Part shown: piece by piece, positions 11,063 to 22,840 of the stretch
Numbering within the stretch: position 1 is the stretch's first letter
Layout: each line of letters opens with the position of its first letter
Source of the DNA: Turritopsis dohrnii
Taxonomy: Eukaryota; Cnidaria; Hydrozoa; Anthoathecata; Oceaniidae
Length of the DNA: 64,000 nucleotides
Assembly (NCBI GenBank): GCA_027922465.2
Contig: BQMF02000609.1
Location: 62,001-126,000 of the forward strand
Reading direction: 5' to 3'
Program-made: the position numbers and the translations under genes
Notes under the pieces: model-generated
What the model was told of the DNA's origin: nothing
The model's input: the letters and a program-made list of their open reading frames with translations, nothing else
Database searches by the model: none

Positions 11063-14000
11063 CAACAAGATGCCCTATTGGGCAGAAGTATTCCTGCGGA
11101 TGACTGTAAGACTTTCTGGGGCCTCTTCAGAAAGAAATGAGTGTTAGTTCACGCTTTAAAACGATATGCATAACGCAGAATGATGTTTGCAGTATTTTAC
11201 ATTTTATCTTTTAACAACGATAACAATTAAACTTTGTTGTCTGATATAAAACTTCAGTCTTGCTTCAATTTAGAGATTTTTTAAAAAAGATTTTAATTCA
11301 AAGTTGTATTCCCTAAAGAATCTTCAAGAAGTAATTAAGTAATAAAAAGTTTGTCGCGTCAAGAAAAGTCTGTGCTTAAGAGTGTGTTTATCTAACAATT
11401 TCAGACCACCAAACTTTTCGGTAAAAACACTCATAAAAGCGTTTGAAAAAACGAGGCAAGAGTTGTTCATAAACTCGGCTATCCAAACAAATCTTATAAG
11501 GTTTACACCAAATAGTTTTAGTGGTCTGAAATTGTTAGATAAACTGTATGTTAAGAAGTAATAACTTCGAATTCATTTAATTACATTCCCGAGAGCATCA
11601 TAAGAGTTAAGAGACTTTGAAAAATTTTGCCGGAGATCAAGCTTAAAAAGGAACACCGTCAGTTTAAAAATCCATTAGAGAACACTCTTCCGTGGACGTT
11701 TCAAAATACTCCTTTTAAAACTATACAGTATCAAAATCTTTATGTTGTTTGTACCTGAACTTCATAATAAAAACTTTTACTTGGCCTTGCGAAATAATAA
11801 AAATATCTGTGTTTCCTTTTTATCGTCAGCTTGATAGTATACAAATTTTAGAATCATACAATATTTTAAATTCGACTAGTCAATAAAAAAAGTGGTCCTC
11901 AAATGATAAATAAAATAGGTAGAAGTTGATGAGGAAGATGAGCTGTGCTTCATGATTCCAGAGCTTTATAAAAACAGGGTAGCTTATCTAGGAACATGAA
12001 TTAAAAAATTATATTATATTTAGAAAGACTAATAGAAACCTTACGCATTAAATCGATATAAACATACCCTATTGGTAGTCGTTCATATCTGTTTTGAAGC
12101 ATCAAAAACTGCTTATTTATCAAGAATGACTACTAAAGAATATTAGTTTCACGTAGATTATCAGTTTGGATCATAAATGTTCTTGATTCTTTTAAGTTTT
12201 ACAGCCGTACTACAACCTCTTCTATATCCATATATTCAACAAAGAAACTTTCACAGATCTACGCATGCTTCTTCGCTTCCATTTTTAAAACAACTACGGA
12301 AAACGTAAGAACGTTGCATAAGACTCACATGAAACAACATTTCTACCTTGGCATCTGCGATTTAGCCATATGTTAATTATTTCTTTCACTAGAGCTTATA
12401 TTTTACACTTTTAGAGTCTTTTCAAGCAAAGTACTTGTATACAATAAATATAGTGTGAGTTTAGACTGTTAAATCATAAAAAGAATGTAAGTTGGGAACA
12501 TTAATGATTTGAGTGGCTATTTCCCATCGACAAAAATTGGTCTAGGTTTGGACAGTGAAAAAAAAAAAAAAAAACAAGATGCCCTACCGGGCAGAAGTAT
12601 TCCTGCGGATGACTGTAAGACTTTCTGGAGCTATTTCAGAAAGAAATGAGTGTTAGTTCACGCTTTAAAACCATATGCATAATGCGGAATGATGTTTGCA
12701 GTATTTTACATTTTACCTTTTAGCTACGATAACTATTAAACTTTGTTGTTTCATATAAAACTTCAGTCTTGCATCAATTTAGAGATTTTTTTAAAAAGAT
12801 TTCCATTCGAAGTTGCACTCCCTAAAGCATCTTCAAGAAGCAATTAACTAATTAAAAGATTATCGCGTTAAGAATAATCTGTGCTTTAAAAGGTGAATGT
12901 TTGTTCACGGCTTAAAACAATATGCATAATGTGGTATGATGTTCTTTGTGTTTTACAGTTTATCTTGTAGCTGTGAAAGAAGTAATATTTGTTATTTCAT
13001 ATAAACTGCACTGTTTTGCATCATTTAGAGATTTTTTCAAAAAGTTTTTTATTCATAGTTATATTCCCTAAAGCATCTTCAAAAAGTAATTAGGTGATGA
13101 AAACTTTGTCACATTAAGTTTTGAATCCCTTCAAAACCTGTGGCGTAAATAGTAATAACTTCGAATTCATTTAATTACATTCCCGAGAGCATCATAAAAG
13201 ATAAGAGACTTTGAAAAATTTTGCCGGAGATCAAGTTTAAAAAGGAACACCGTCAGTTTAAAAATCCATTAGAGAACACTCTTCCGTGGACGTTTCAAAA
13301 TACTCCTTTTAAAACTATACAGTATCAAAATCTTTATGTTGTTTGTACCTGAACTTCATAATAAAAACTTTTACTTGGCCTTGCGAAATAATAAAAATAC
13401 CTGTGTTTCCTTTTTATCGTCAGCTTAATAGTATACAAATTTTAGAATCATACAATTATTTAAATTCGACTAGTCAATTAAAAAAGTGGTCATCTATTGA
13501 TTAATAAAATGGGTATAAGCTGATGAGGAAGATAAGCTGTGCTTCAAGATTCCAGAGCTTTATAAAAACAGGGTAGCTTATCTAGGAACATGAATTAAAA
13601 AATTGTATTACATTTAGAAAGACTAATAGAAACCTTATGCATTAAATCGATATAAACATACCCTATTGGTAGTCGTTCATATCTGTTTTGAAGCATCAAG
13701 AACTGCTTATTTATCAAGAATGACTACTAAGAATATTAGTTTCACGTAGATTATCACCTTGGATCATAACTGTTCTTGATTCTTTTAAGTTTTACAGCCG
13801 TACTACAACCTCTTCTATATCCATATATTTAACAAAGAAACTTTCACAGATCTACGCATGCTTCTTCGCTTCCATTTTTAAAACAACTACGGAAAACGTT
13901 AGAACGTTGCATAAGACTCACATGAAACAACATTTCTACCTTGGCATCTGCGATTTAGCCATATGTTAATTATTCCTTTCACTAGAGCTTATATTTTGCA

Positions 14001-14158
14001 CTTTTAGAGTCTTTTCAAGCAAAGTACTTGTATACAATGAATATAGTGTGAGTTTAGACTGTTAAATCATAAAAAGAATGTAAGTTGGGAACATTAATGA
14101 CTTGAGTGGCTATTTCCCATCGACAAAAATTGGTCTAGGTTTGGACAGTGAAAAAAAA
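11063..14158 (+). repeat. Tandem duplication of ~1.5 kb within the 6-kb element
   Basis: A segment starting at AACAAGATGCCCTA near 11063 recurs from about 12572. A further block from 11558 to 12560 recurs at 13151 to 14152, nearly identical at a constant offset of 1,592-1,593 bp. A third, shorter and more diverged copy of the first part lies at 12893-13130. The arrangement is a recent tandem duplication plus an older internal repeat. No coding potential is visible. Confidence 0.8.
11386..11544. repeat. 159-bp foldback with 24-bp perfect arms
   Basis: The word starting GTTTATCTAACAATTTCAGA at 11386-11409 is repeated inversely at 11521-11544. The segment is absent from the equivalent position of the duplicate copy near 12880, so it may be a small foldback or MITE inserted into the first copy only. 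Confidence 0.65.
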
Positions 14159-14330
14159 AAAAAAAAAACAAAAAAAACACGAACGGTTTCAAAGTATTCC
14201 TTGCTTACGCAGGAATACAAAAAAAACAAAAAAAACACGAACGGTTTCAAAGTATTCCTTGCTTACGCAGGAATACAAAAAACACGAACGGTTTCAAAGT
14301 ATTCCTTGCTTACGCAGGAATACAAAAACG
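14155..14330 (+). repeat. Three tandem copies of an A-rich ~45-60-bp unit
   Basis: The unit has AACACGAACGGTTTCAAAG, then CTTGCTTACGCAGGAATAC, then an A-rich linker with AAAAAACAAAAA. It occurs three times. A diverged single copy appears at 880-934 behind the same GGTTTGGACAGT leader. The frames read through it are artefacts of the repeat. Confidence 0.75.
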
Positions 14331-15231
14331 TTTTTTATTGAACCGAATTATGATAATTCTACATCGAATCTTTAAGCTATTTCTCAAATGTTTAGCAGAT
14401 GTTTTTCTCAAATGTTTTTCCCATACACACGTGTACAGAAGAGAGGATGTTTTTGTTTTGCTTTTATAGATTCAATTTTAGTAAATGTCGAGTAACTAGT
14501 TTTAACCTTAATGAGTTGTTCTAAAATGTGGTCATAAGTTTTGAGTCACAGAATTTAATGTCGAAGTAATATTGTCGAAGTAATACTGCTGGTTTTTGAA
14601 AATCATATTAATCCAAAAGTAAGATGAAAACAACATTTTGTTGTTACAAATCCAAACTGATTTTGGTTACTTTTCCTTAATTCTGATTTTTTGTTTGGAA
14701 TATTTCAAAGTAATGTACGAATTGACAAACGTATCTTCTACCAAGTAATAAGAGAGATAGTATATTGCAAATTTGCAAAGAATTTCTCAGAATTTCTTTA
14801 ATGTTTTTTCTTTGTTTTAGGAGATCAGATCATGCAAAGCCGTTATAGCTTCCTATATGAAGAATGTGGAAAGAAAAAAACCATGAAATGAAAACATCAA
14901 AATTTACCTTGATTTGGAATTTATTGCAAGACAAATGGATTTTAACGTTACCAATAAATGATCGTTGGGTACAAATCATTCAAAGTATACTTGTTTGCAG
15001 GAGCCTGAGCATGTAATAATCAGTTTTCAGTTTTTATTTTTGCACTTAAAAGTTGTACCTTAGGAAGAGGTTATGTAATGTTTATTTTAACTTTCTATGT
15101 TAGAAAAAATGTCTTATTAAGACCAAATGTAAAAAGCTAAGCCTCTTACAAGAATGAGATATATATATATATAATGTCTATATGATAAGATGCATATAAG
15201 ATGTATGATATACGTTAATTTTATTTATTAA
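14331..15231. other. Interior of the 6-kb element, no gene
   Basis: AT-rich sequence without a supportable gene. A short TA dinucleotide run occurs near 15155-15175. Confidence 0.5.
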
Positions 15232-16094
15232 TCTATATATTAATAGCCGATTTTCTGTCTGTCTGTTTGTTTGTTTGTTTGTAAGTCACGCAAAATGGTA
15301 GATTGAGTTGTGAGCGAAATTATTTTTTTTTGTGTGCGCGACGTGAGTTCGAAGCAAATACATTGCAACCCCCAATCGAACGTGACTTTGTTTGGCTGAT
15401 GAACTAATAGGAATAACGTTTTGTTTTTATTATTATTGTTAGTTTTATATTCCACGTTGACTTGGCTTTGAAAACAGTACATCAACTAAATACAAAGAAA
15501 CTAACTGATTAAACATTTTGGACAAAAAGCAGCAGTGGCAGAACGTGGCAGCATATGTTCGGTTTGCCACTAACTCTTGCCTGACTGTCTGAGACGGGTG
15601 AACTTTTTTTTTGAGCAATCAAAATGTTTAAAAACCGATAGGTAAAATAAGAGTATCATATCAAAACAAAAAGTTTTTTTTTTTTTTTTTTTTGCTTTCT
15701 TTTTAATAAATTAATTTCTTCTTTTAATTGTTAAGCGTTCTGATCGAACGTTTTTTTATTTTATTTATTCATTTAGCACGTGCCTTTTTTCTCTCCTCCG
15801 TGTGAACTTTTCAAGAAGAGAAACCATTTCCCCCTTACGTTTGATAGCACCCATGTTAGAGCGCGTAACTTTTTTGAAACAAAAGTTAATAAAAAGTTGA
15901 AGTTTTCTCTCTATACGTTTTGAGTGTATTGTTACACTGATAAAAAATTGGTTTTACCAGAGGTTGTGACTTCGAAACTGCTTCTGGTTGAACACAAGTT
16001 GTACGAGCCGTTTATAAGGAAATTTGACGTTTATTGATACAGTGATACAGAGCAGGTGGACATGGGCGGCGAGCGACGCCGCCTTGGCGGCTAG
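15232..16094 (+). mobile_element. Non-autonomous Helitron, long type, 863 bp
   Basis: It begins TCTATATATTAATAGCCG, preceded by A, and ends GGCGGCTAG, followed by T, which is the A^T target and the 5'-TC...CTRR-3' pattern of Helitrons. A hairpin GGCGGCGAGCGACGCCGCC stands just before the terminal TTGGCGGCTAG. The CTGT/TTTG-rich tract near the start and the internal blocks are shared with 40998-41864, 41865-42714 and 58245-59100. There is no credible coding frame. It is nested inside the 6-kb element. Confidence 0.85.
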
Positions 16095-16244
16095 TCTATT
16101 TATGATATTTATGGTTTGGTGATGAGATAATTGTATGTCGATAAGATTTAAAATTACAAACTGATACACTGTTTTCATTTCAAATCTTCAATAAATCGGA
16201 AACATATTCGGATTCCCCATCAGGCGTATTTTCCTATCGTATTA

Positions 16245-16532
16245 CAGAGGTTTTTGTTCAGAAGTATTTTGAAAGGAGTTTAAGAAAGAATGAAAAAATA
16301 CCAATTAAAGAGGTTTTTAACATCTGAAAGAAAGACGTTTTTAAAACGTTTTTGAAAAGAAGTTTTTAAAACGTTTTCGAAAGAGTTTTTTCAGAGGAAT
16401 TAGGAAGAGGTTTTAAAGAGGTTTCTCAAAAGAGGTTTCGAAAGTGGACATTTGAGACATAAAAAGAACTTCTTGAATACTCCTTCAAAAACCTATTAAA
16501 AACCACTTTAAAACCACTTCTTTCCGTCTGGG
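16245..16532. repeat. Right subterminal repeat array of the 6-kb element
   Basis: Repeated AAAGAGGTTTT and GTTTTTAAAACG words like those at the left end. Together the two arrays mark the element's termini. Confidence 0.55.
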
Positions 16533-16535
16533 TCC

Positions 16536-17690
16536 TCTTGGAGAAAATACAGGATACACCATTGGGTCCATATTAGGTAATTGAAAAGGCAAATTTTGCA
16601 ATGGTCTATCTCGAGGGTAAACAACAATGTCTCGAGCTAATGGTGGTGCACCATCTTCACCAACAACAACAGGTGCTACTTCATCATGATGAGGTAGACT
16701 ATATCGGCGGCGGTTACCACCACTTCTCAAGTGCATTTTAACCTGAAAATCAATAAAAAATTATCAAAATCAGTTAAAAGATCAATAAAGTATAAATATC
16801 TATTTCCACTTACCTCAGATGGGTGGCGATTCTGTTCATTTGCAAGTTCCTCCGCCTCTACCTCACCCATGGGTTTATATGCAGCTGCATACGGACTCTC
16901 CTTTAGAATGATATCTTGCAAAGTTTCCATGCCTTCAGGGGAGCAACCTTGATTTTCTGGTCTTGCCATTCGCTCGTTGAATGCATCCATACCGTCATAA
17001 ATATAAAGTTGACCATAGGATAAAGGAACACTTGGTGGTGGGTGTAAATTACCTGTTTGGTGACATACCTGGCCATTTGTACGAAAAACTGGTAGACCAC
17101 GACCTGCCGGTTCAGCCAATTTTGCACCAATGGAAGCAAAAGCAACCGAACTGTTGAATTTTCGAATATTTTCTTGAAAGTTCTTTGCTTGATTGTTATT
17201 ACCTACTAAAAGATCTTTAAGATCATTAAGATCACAAAACTTAAAATTAGTTTTATCAACAAACATCTTGGCACCACAAAACTGACAGACTTTGTCCATG
17301 TCACCAAGATAGTGTAGCTGAAGTAATTCGTCTTGCCAAGCAGCGAAATGCAAGGGTGGAACAGCAGTTCGTTGAACAGCCCGCCTTGCCCTCCTTATGC
17401 GAAGAAAATTAGCATTTCGCCGGGCTACCCTTTGATCTTCATCGTCAACCTGACGATACTGAACGCGTCTTTCGGTATCATTGATTCTAAACCGTTCATT
17501 ATCTGCCTAAATATCTGGGGCTGGATATTAATGTTTTGCTGAAGCCGTTGGCGCTCTGCCTCAGCCACTTCCTCGTGACGCTGAACAACAGAGCGTATTT
17601 GCTGCTGATCAGGTGGCTGGAGCACAAACTGGCCATTCCTAAAAACTGCTTGGAAGCGAGAAATAATATAAGTGCATTAAGCATCACAGT
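16536..17690 (-). pseudogene. Helitron-1 N-terminal region, with one intron
   Basis: The minus strand encodes an Arg-rich leader, a zinc-finger-like C-x2-C (VCQFCGAKMF) near 17270, then AFASIGAKLAEPAGRGLPVF, SPYAAAYKP and DGAPPLARDIVVYPRD, all with counterparts in Helitron-2. Between HPSE and VKMHLRSGG lies a 71-nt intron (16743-16813) with donor GAG|GTAAGT and acceptor TTTTCAG; Helitron-2 is continuous there. The frame above about 17353 is broken by at least one shift. The intron makes the element unusual, and the remaining damage makes it inactive. Confidence 0.8.
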
Positions 17691-18289
17691 TCAGAAACAC
17701 TACTAACAAAAAAAGGAAAGAGATAGCTACCCACTGTGAATAAACATCACAAATCTAGGCAGAAGCAGAAGCAAAATGACTAATACGAAATAAAAAGAAA
17801 TAGTCGAAACTGTGATAATAATCTTCAACAAACCTTTCTATCTAAAAATAACGTCTTTTCAAAACAAACAGGAGAAACTAACGTACAAAAAACCAACCTG
17901 GAATGCAAATAGAAAACACGTTAGACGACAGAAAAAGTAAGGATAAACAGTTCTTATAAACAAAGGATAAACAGCCCTTTAAAAAGGGATAAACCGCCGT
18001 AAAGTTTACCATTTTTAAATTATTATGAAAACAAAAAAAGAGATCTGATTATTTGTTATGACTGCGTTTAACAATTATTTGGTCGATTAAAGACAATTAA
18101 ATATTTTATAGATACATGTACAGTGTGTATCAAAATGTCTTATCCACCAACTTTCAAGGCGTATATCTCATTACATGTCTGATAAAATATTGTGAATTTT
18201 ATATCACAAGAAGGAGCTTTTCATGCTCTATCCTTAAATATAAAATGTTTGTTTTTCAAAAAGATATGGAAGAAAAACTCAACGATTTG
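17691..18289. other. No gene seen
   Basis: AT-rich DNA upstream of Helitron-1. A Helitron 5' end on the minus strand was sought and not found. Confidence 0.5.
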
Positions 18290-18747
18290 GTTCATTAAAT
18301 TTTGAAAAAGAAATCGGGGAGTCAGCAATGTAAGATCACACATAAATTATTTCTTTTCTTGTGCGCGACGTCAGTGTGAAACCATTGTATTGAGACCCTA
18401 AGCGAATGCAACGTTTAGGGAAAATTATCTCGGCAACCAATAGGGATAATTGACGTTTTTTGGGGTCCGCCATGCATGCGATAGGGTGACGAGAAATTTA
18501 GGTCTAATTTTTTTTTTTTTGGGGGGGGGGCGGGTCTGTGACGTCATTAAAATTTTTGATCGACGATATTTCCGTAACGGTTGGTCGTAGCAAAACGTTC
18601 CCATACATTTTTTTGATCAGTTTTTCGAGCCCTACAACATGGGCACACTTATTATTGCCACTTACTTAATTTTATTTTTCGTGAAATCTGAAGATGACAC
18701 AACGCATGCTGAACATGGGCGGCGAGCGACCCCGCCTTGGCGGCTAG
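18290..18747 (+). mobile_element. Non-autonomous Helitron unit, 5' altered
   Basis: From about 18345 it matches the short-type unit that follows, and it ends with the hairpin region and GGCGGCTAG at 18747. The usual TCTATATATT start is absent; instead 18290-18345 resembles the leader of Helitron-2 around 58140-58175 (AAATCGGGGA...AGATCAC), suggesting a recombinant 5' end. The hairpin has one substitution. Confidence 0.65.
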
Positions 18748-19204
18748 TCTATATATTAATAGCCGATTCTCCGTTTATTTGTTTGTCTGTAAGTCACGCA
18801 AAATGGTAGATTGAGTTGTGAGAGTAATTTCTTTATTTCGTGCGACGTCAGTGTGAAACCATTGTAATGAGACCTTAATCGAATGCGACGTTTAGGGAAA
18901 GTTATTTCCGTAACGAATAGGGATAACTGACGTTTTTTGGGGTCCGCGATACAGGCGATAGGGTGACGAGGAATTTGGGACTATTTTTTTTGGGGTACGG
19001 GTCTATGACGTCATCAAAATTTTTGATCAACAATATCTCTGTAACGGTTGGTCGTAGCAAAACGATCCCATAGATTTTTTTTTGATCAGTTTTTCGAGCT
19101 CTACAACATGGGTGCACTTATTATTTCCAATTCCTTAATTTTATTTTTCGCCAACTCAAAGCAGGCTGAACATGGGCGGCGAGCGACGCCACCTTGGCGG
19201 CTAA
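18748..19204 (+). mobile_element. Non-autonomous Helitron unit, short type, 457 bp
   Basis: It follows the previous unit directly, so the junction reads CTAG then TCTATATATTAATAGCCG. It ends CTAA, which still fits CTRR, followed by T. Internally it matches 40075-40532 and 40533-40997. There is no coding frame. Confidence 0.85.
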
Positions 19205-20339
19205 TATTTAATATTTTATAAAGCTCTCGTTCACCGAAGATTATGTAGTGCCTGAAAATTATCTTTACTTTCCGACATATTTTCTACTGCAAACATTTAT
19301 TAAACATACTTTTTCTCATTCGTTAATACTTGTTTGTTTTCCACTGAACAGAGATGTGTAAAAAGGAAAGATAAATAACCCATTGCTTCTTGTAAAAGCT
19401 ATCCGTGTCCCTTTTTCTGGTGTGAGTATTGTTTCGCGCGAATATTTTAAACATATTCATTGGTTGAAAATTAAAATTATACGAATATTCATAGCATTAT
19501 TTGCGTAACTTTTCCTAGTTGCAAATTTTTCAATATTTCATAAAGCTTGTGCCTAACTGTAGACGAGTACATTAATTATGACGAATATTTCATCTGTAAA
19601 CACTGAATTTTAGGTCTAACTTATCTCAAAATATATTGTTTTAAAACGAATGCTGAATAATCTTGATCAAAGAAACTGGTAAATAAAAGCATAACTTACG
19701 TGTTATTAGCCAAACTTGCGTCAGATTTCAGTACTTTCTTTGAAAAATTGATTTTAATGAGAGTCACTTCTTTTTACGAGAAAATTATTGTTTATTTCTT
19801 TTTCTAAAATGATAATCCCTGCTACAAACATTAAGAAAAATGAAAGGCATATGTGTGAAATTGAGAATCGTCTGTAAAATATCGAAATCTCTCAAAAGAT
19901 ATTTATGAAGGACAGATCAAAAACAACTTAAATTGTCGGTAACACTCGTAATATCTTAATTATATCTTAATTTAATATCTTAATTTAATTATTATAAAAT
20001 TTAATTATTCGCAAAAAAAAGAGTCTGGAACTAGGGACACGTATCGCGTTGAATAGAAGCGTGAAACAACAAGATTAACAGTAAGGTGTCAATCAAATTC
20101 AAACGTTCTGTTTATCTTTTTTTTTTACATATCTCTGCACTGAAGTTTCGCTATTTTGCATTGAAAAGTATATATGGGACTTCTAGATTTGCAAGATGTT
20201 CATCTTCCGTTAAAAATAATGGCCTAACTACTGCTACATGACCACGATCACGAAGATTTTGACCGTAAATTTGAAAAAAGACTATCACTCTGGATATAAA
20301 ATGTGTTACACACGCACGTGGATTAGTATATACAGAGTG
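19205..20339. other. No gene seen
   Basis: Very AT-rich. A short frame beginning near 20486 on the minus strand has no recognisable domain. Nothing further supportable. Confidence 0.5.
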
Positions 20340-20432
20340 CGTTTGAAAAAAAAAGCTACCCAAAAACTTATTCACTGTAGCGTTTGACATAATTCTAAAT
20401 ATAAGAAAAGTTTCATACGAAAAAAAGTAATT
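20340..20432 (-). repeat. ~90-bp interspersed repeat shared with 39968-40058
   Basis: In reverse complement it contains TTTAGAATTATGTCAAACGC followed by TACAGTGAATAAGTTTTTGG, as does 39985-40028. The two copies differ at a few sites. The full repeat extent and family are unknown. Confidence 0.6.
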
Positions 20433-20879
20433 TGGAGTAATAGAATGTACGATAAAACCCCTTATAACTTTTGAAATATTTAACATTTCAATGTGATTTT
20501 AATGTCAGTGGATATCCTTTCTCATTGGATTTCTGCGAAAGCAAGAAATACCTTAAAACCGGCTCTGTTCTTCTTCTTCTTACTGTCCAAACCTAGCGGT
20601 TTTTTGAAATCTCGTGCGAATGTTTACACGAAACCAAAGTCACGCATTTCAGTCGAAGAAATTCACAACAAAGAACCAACCAAAAGGATCCCAAAGGATC
20701 TTTAGTCAGTATAATTAAAGAAGATGCACGTTTCCAAAACTGAAAATGAAGAATAAAATCTCTAGCAGTAATTTATTGACTTTAGGACACCCGTGGTGGA
20801 GTAAAGTATTTAAAATACCCTTGGTTTCTCCTCCTCCTACTACTACTACTACTCCTCCAAGTTATGAACGTTTTCGTGC
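20433..20879. other. No gene seen
   Basis: Contains a reverse-complement match to the GGTTTGGACAGT repeat near 20575-20595 and a CTC/CTA-rich short tract near 20828. Nothing else was supported. Confidence 0.5.
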
Positions 20880-22840
20880 AGCGTTTCCATGACATCGTTG
20901 CCGAATTCGCAAATTTGGTCAAATTAGGACTTCCAGTTGACCAATTTTCATGAAAATTTGCACAGAGCACAATTGAAAGGTGCTGATTTCGAATTTGACA
21001 ATGATTTTGCCAGGTTTGACTAAAATTGGCCAATTTAGGCCAAATTTGGACCAAATTTCGAAAGTTCTTCAATCTTCATGAAATTTTGCACGGATCACAA
21101 TTGAAAGGTGCTGATTTCAAATTTGACAATGATATTGCCAGGTTTGACTAAAATTGGCCAATTTAGGCCAAATTTGGACCAAATTTCGAAAGTTCTTCAA
21201 TTTTCATAAAAATTTGCACGGATCACATTTGAAAGGTGCTGATTTCAAATTTGACAATGATATTGCCAGGTTTGACTAAAATTGGGCAATTTAGGCCAAA
21301 TTTGGACCAAATTTCGAAAGTTCTTAAATTTTCATGAAATTTTGCACGGATCACAATTGAAAGGTGCTGATTTCAAATTTGACAATGATATTGCCAGGTT
21401 TGACTAAAATTGGCCAATTTAGGCCATATTTGGACCAAATTTCGAAAGTTTTTCAATTTTCATGAAATTTTGCACGGATCACATTTGGAAGGTGCTGATT
21501 TCAAATTTGACAATGATTTTGTCATGTTTGACTAAAATTGGCCAATTTAGGCCAAATTTGGACCAAATTTCGGAAGTTCTTCAATTTTCGCAAAAATTTG
21601 CACGGATCATACTTGATAGGTGCTGATTTCGAATTTAACAATGATATTGCCAGGTTCGACTAAAATTGGCCAATTTAGGCCAAATTTGGACCAAATTTCG
21701 AAAGTTCTTCAATTTTCATGAAATTTTGCACGGATCACAATTGAAAGGTGCTGATTTCAAATTTGACAATGATATTGCCAGGTTTGACTAAAATTGGCCA
21801 ATTTAGGCCATATTTGGACCAAATTTCGAAAGTTTTTCAATTTTCATGAAATTTTGCACGGATCACATTTGGAAGGTGCTGATTTCAAATTTGACAATGA
21901 TTTTCTCATGTTTGACTAAAATTGGCCAATTTAGGCCAAATTTGGACCAAATTTCGGAAGTTCTTCAATTTTCGCAAAAAATTTGCACGGATCATACTTG
22001 ATAGGTGCTGATTTCGAATTTAACAATGATATTGCCAGGTTCGACTAAAATTGGCCAATTTAGGCCAAATTTGGACCAAATTTCGAAAGTTCTTCAATTT
22101 TCATGAAATTTTGCACGAATCACAATTGAAAGGTGCTGATTTCAAATTTGACAATGATATTGCCAGGTTTGACTAAAATTTGCCAATTTAGGCCATATTT
22201 GGACCAAATTTCGAAAGTTCTTGAATTTTCATGAAATTTTGCACGGATCACATTTGGAAGGTGCTGATTTCAAATTTGACAATGATTTTGTCATGTTTGA
22301 CTAAAATTGGCCAATTTAGGCCAAATTTGGATTAAATTTCGGAAGTTCTTCAATTTTCGCAAAAATTTGCACGGATCACATTTGATAGGTGCTGATTTCG
22401 AATTTAACAAAGATATTGCCAGGTTTGACTAAAATTGGGCAATTTAGGCCAAATTTGGACCAAATTTCGAAAGTTCTTCAATTTTCATGAAATTTTGCAC
22501 GGATCACAATTGAAAGGTGCTGATTTCAAATTTGACAATGATTTTGCCAGGTTTTACTAAAATTAAGCAATTTAGGTCAAATTTGGACCAATTTAAAAAG
22601 TTCTTCAAATTTCAAACAATTTTGCTCCGATCACATTTAAAAGGTGCTGATTACGAATTTGTGAGTCATTTTGTCAGATTTGTCGAGAAATGGGTAATTC
22701 GGGCCAAATTTGGATCAAACTACAATTATGCAATATTCATAAAAATTTCTACAATGCACAATTAGAAGTTGCTGATTTTGAATTTGCCAGTCATTTTATT
22801 AGATTTGAACAAAATTTGGTAATTCGGCAACGTTGTATTT
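20880..22840. repeat. 128-bp satellite array, ~15 copies
   Basis: A unit containing AATTTAGGCCAAATTTGGAC and TTTGCACGGATCA repeats with a period of 128 bp, measured between 21028, 21156 and 21284. Copies differ by scattered substitutions and become more diverged toward 22840. The variant ATCATACTTGATAGGTGC recurs at about 21606 and 21988, three units apart, so part of the array has a higher-order trimer structure. Frames through it are artefacts. Confidence 0.9.

Larger units (their letters stand above)
10471..16532. mobile_element. 6,062-bp non-autonomous DNA element inside Helitron-1
   Basis: The insertion splits a Helitron-1 codon run exactly; flanks carry TCC at 10468-10470 and 16533-16535, a 3-bp target duplication. 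Ends are CCAGCCGG on the left and CCGTCTGGG on the right, a short imperfect terminal inverted repeat. Both ends hold subterminal arrays of an AAAGAGGTTTT-like word (10490-10730 and 16245-16500). No transposase frame was found, and none of the open frames is credible. A 3-bp duplication plus subterminal arrays resembles EnSpm/CACTA-type elements, but the termini do not match their usual signature, so the class is open. Confidence 0.75.
7880..17690 (-). mobile_element. Helitron-1, decayed, split by a 6-kb insertion
   Basis: Read on the minus strand, the parts come in Helitron order: N-terminal zinc-finger region (17.6-16.7 kb), Rep nuclease region (10.5-9.5 kb) and PIF1-type helicase (9.1-7.9 kb). 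The N-terminal and Rep parts are separated by the element at 10471-16532; removing it and one 3-bp duplicate joins codons into a protein that aligns with Helitron-2. Neither terminus was identified. Several frameshifts and a lost Rep histidine show the copy is dead. Confidence 0.85.

Noticed and set aside
14102..14375. Two overlapping Lys-rich frames
   Set aside because: They are translations of A-rich tandem repeats and show the same repeat in two phases; not genes.
20880..22840. Regularly spaced repeats that could be taken for a CRISPR array
   Set aside because: The whole 128-bp unit is repeated without unique spacers, and the window is eukaryotic; it is a satellite.
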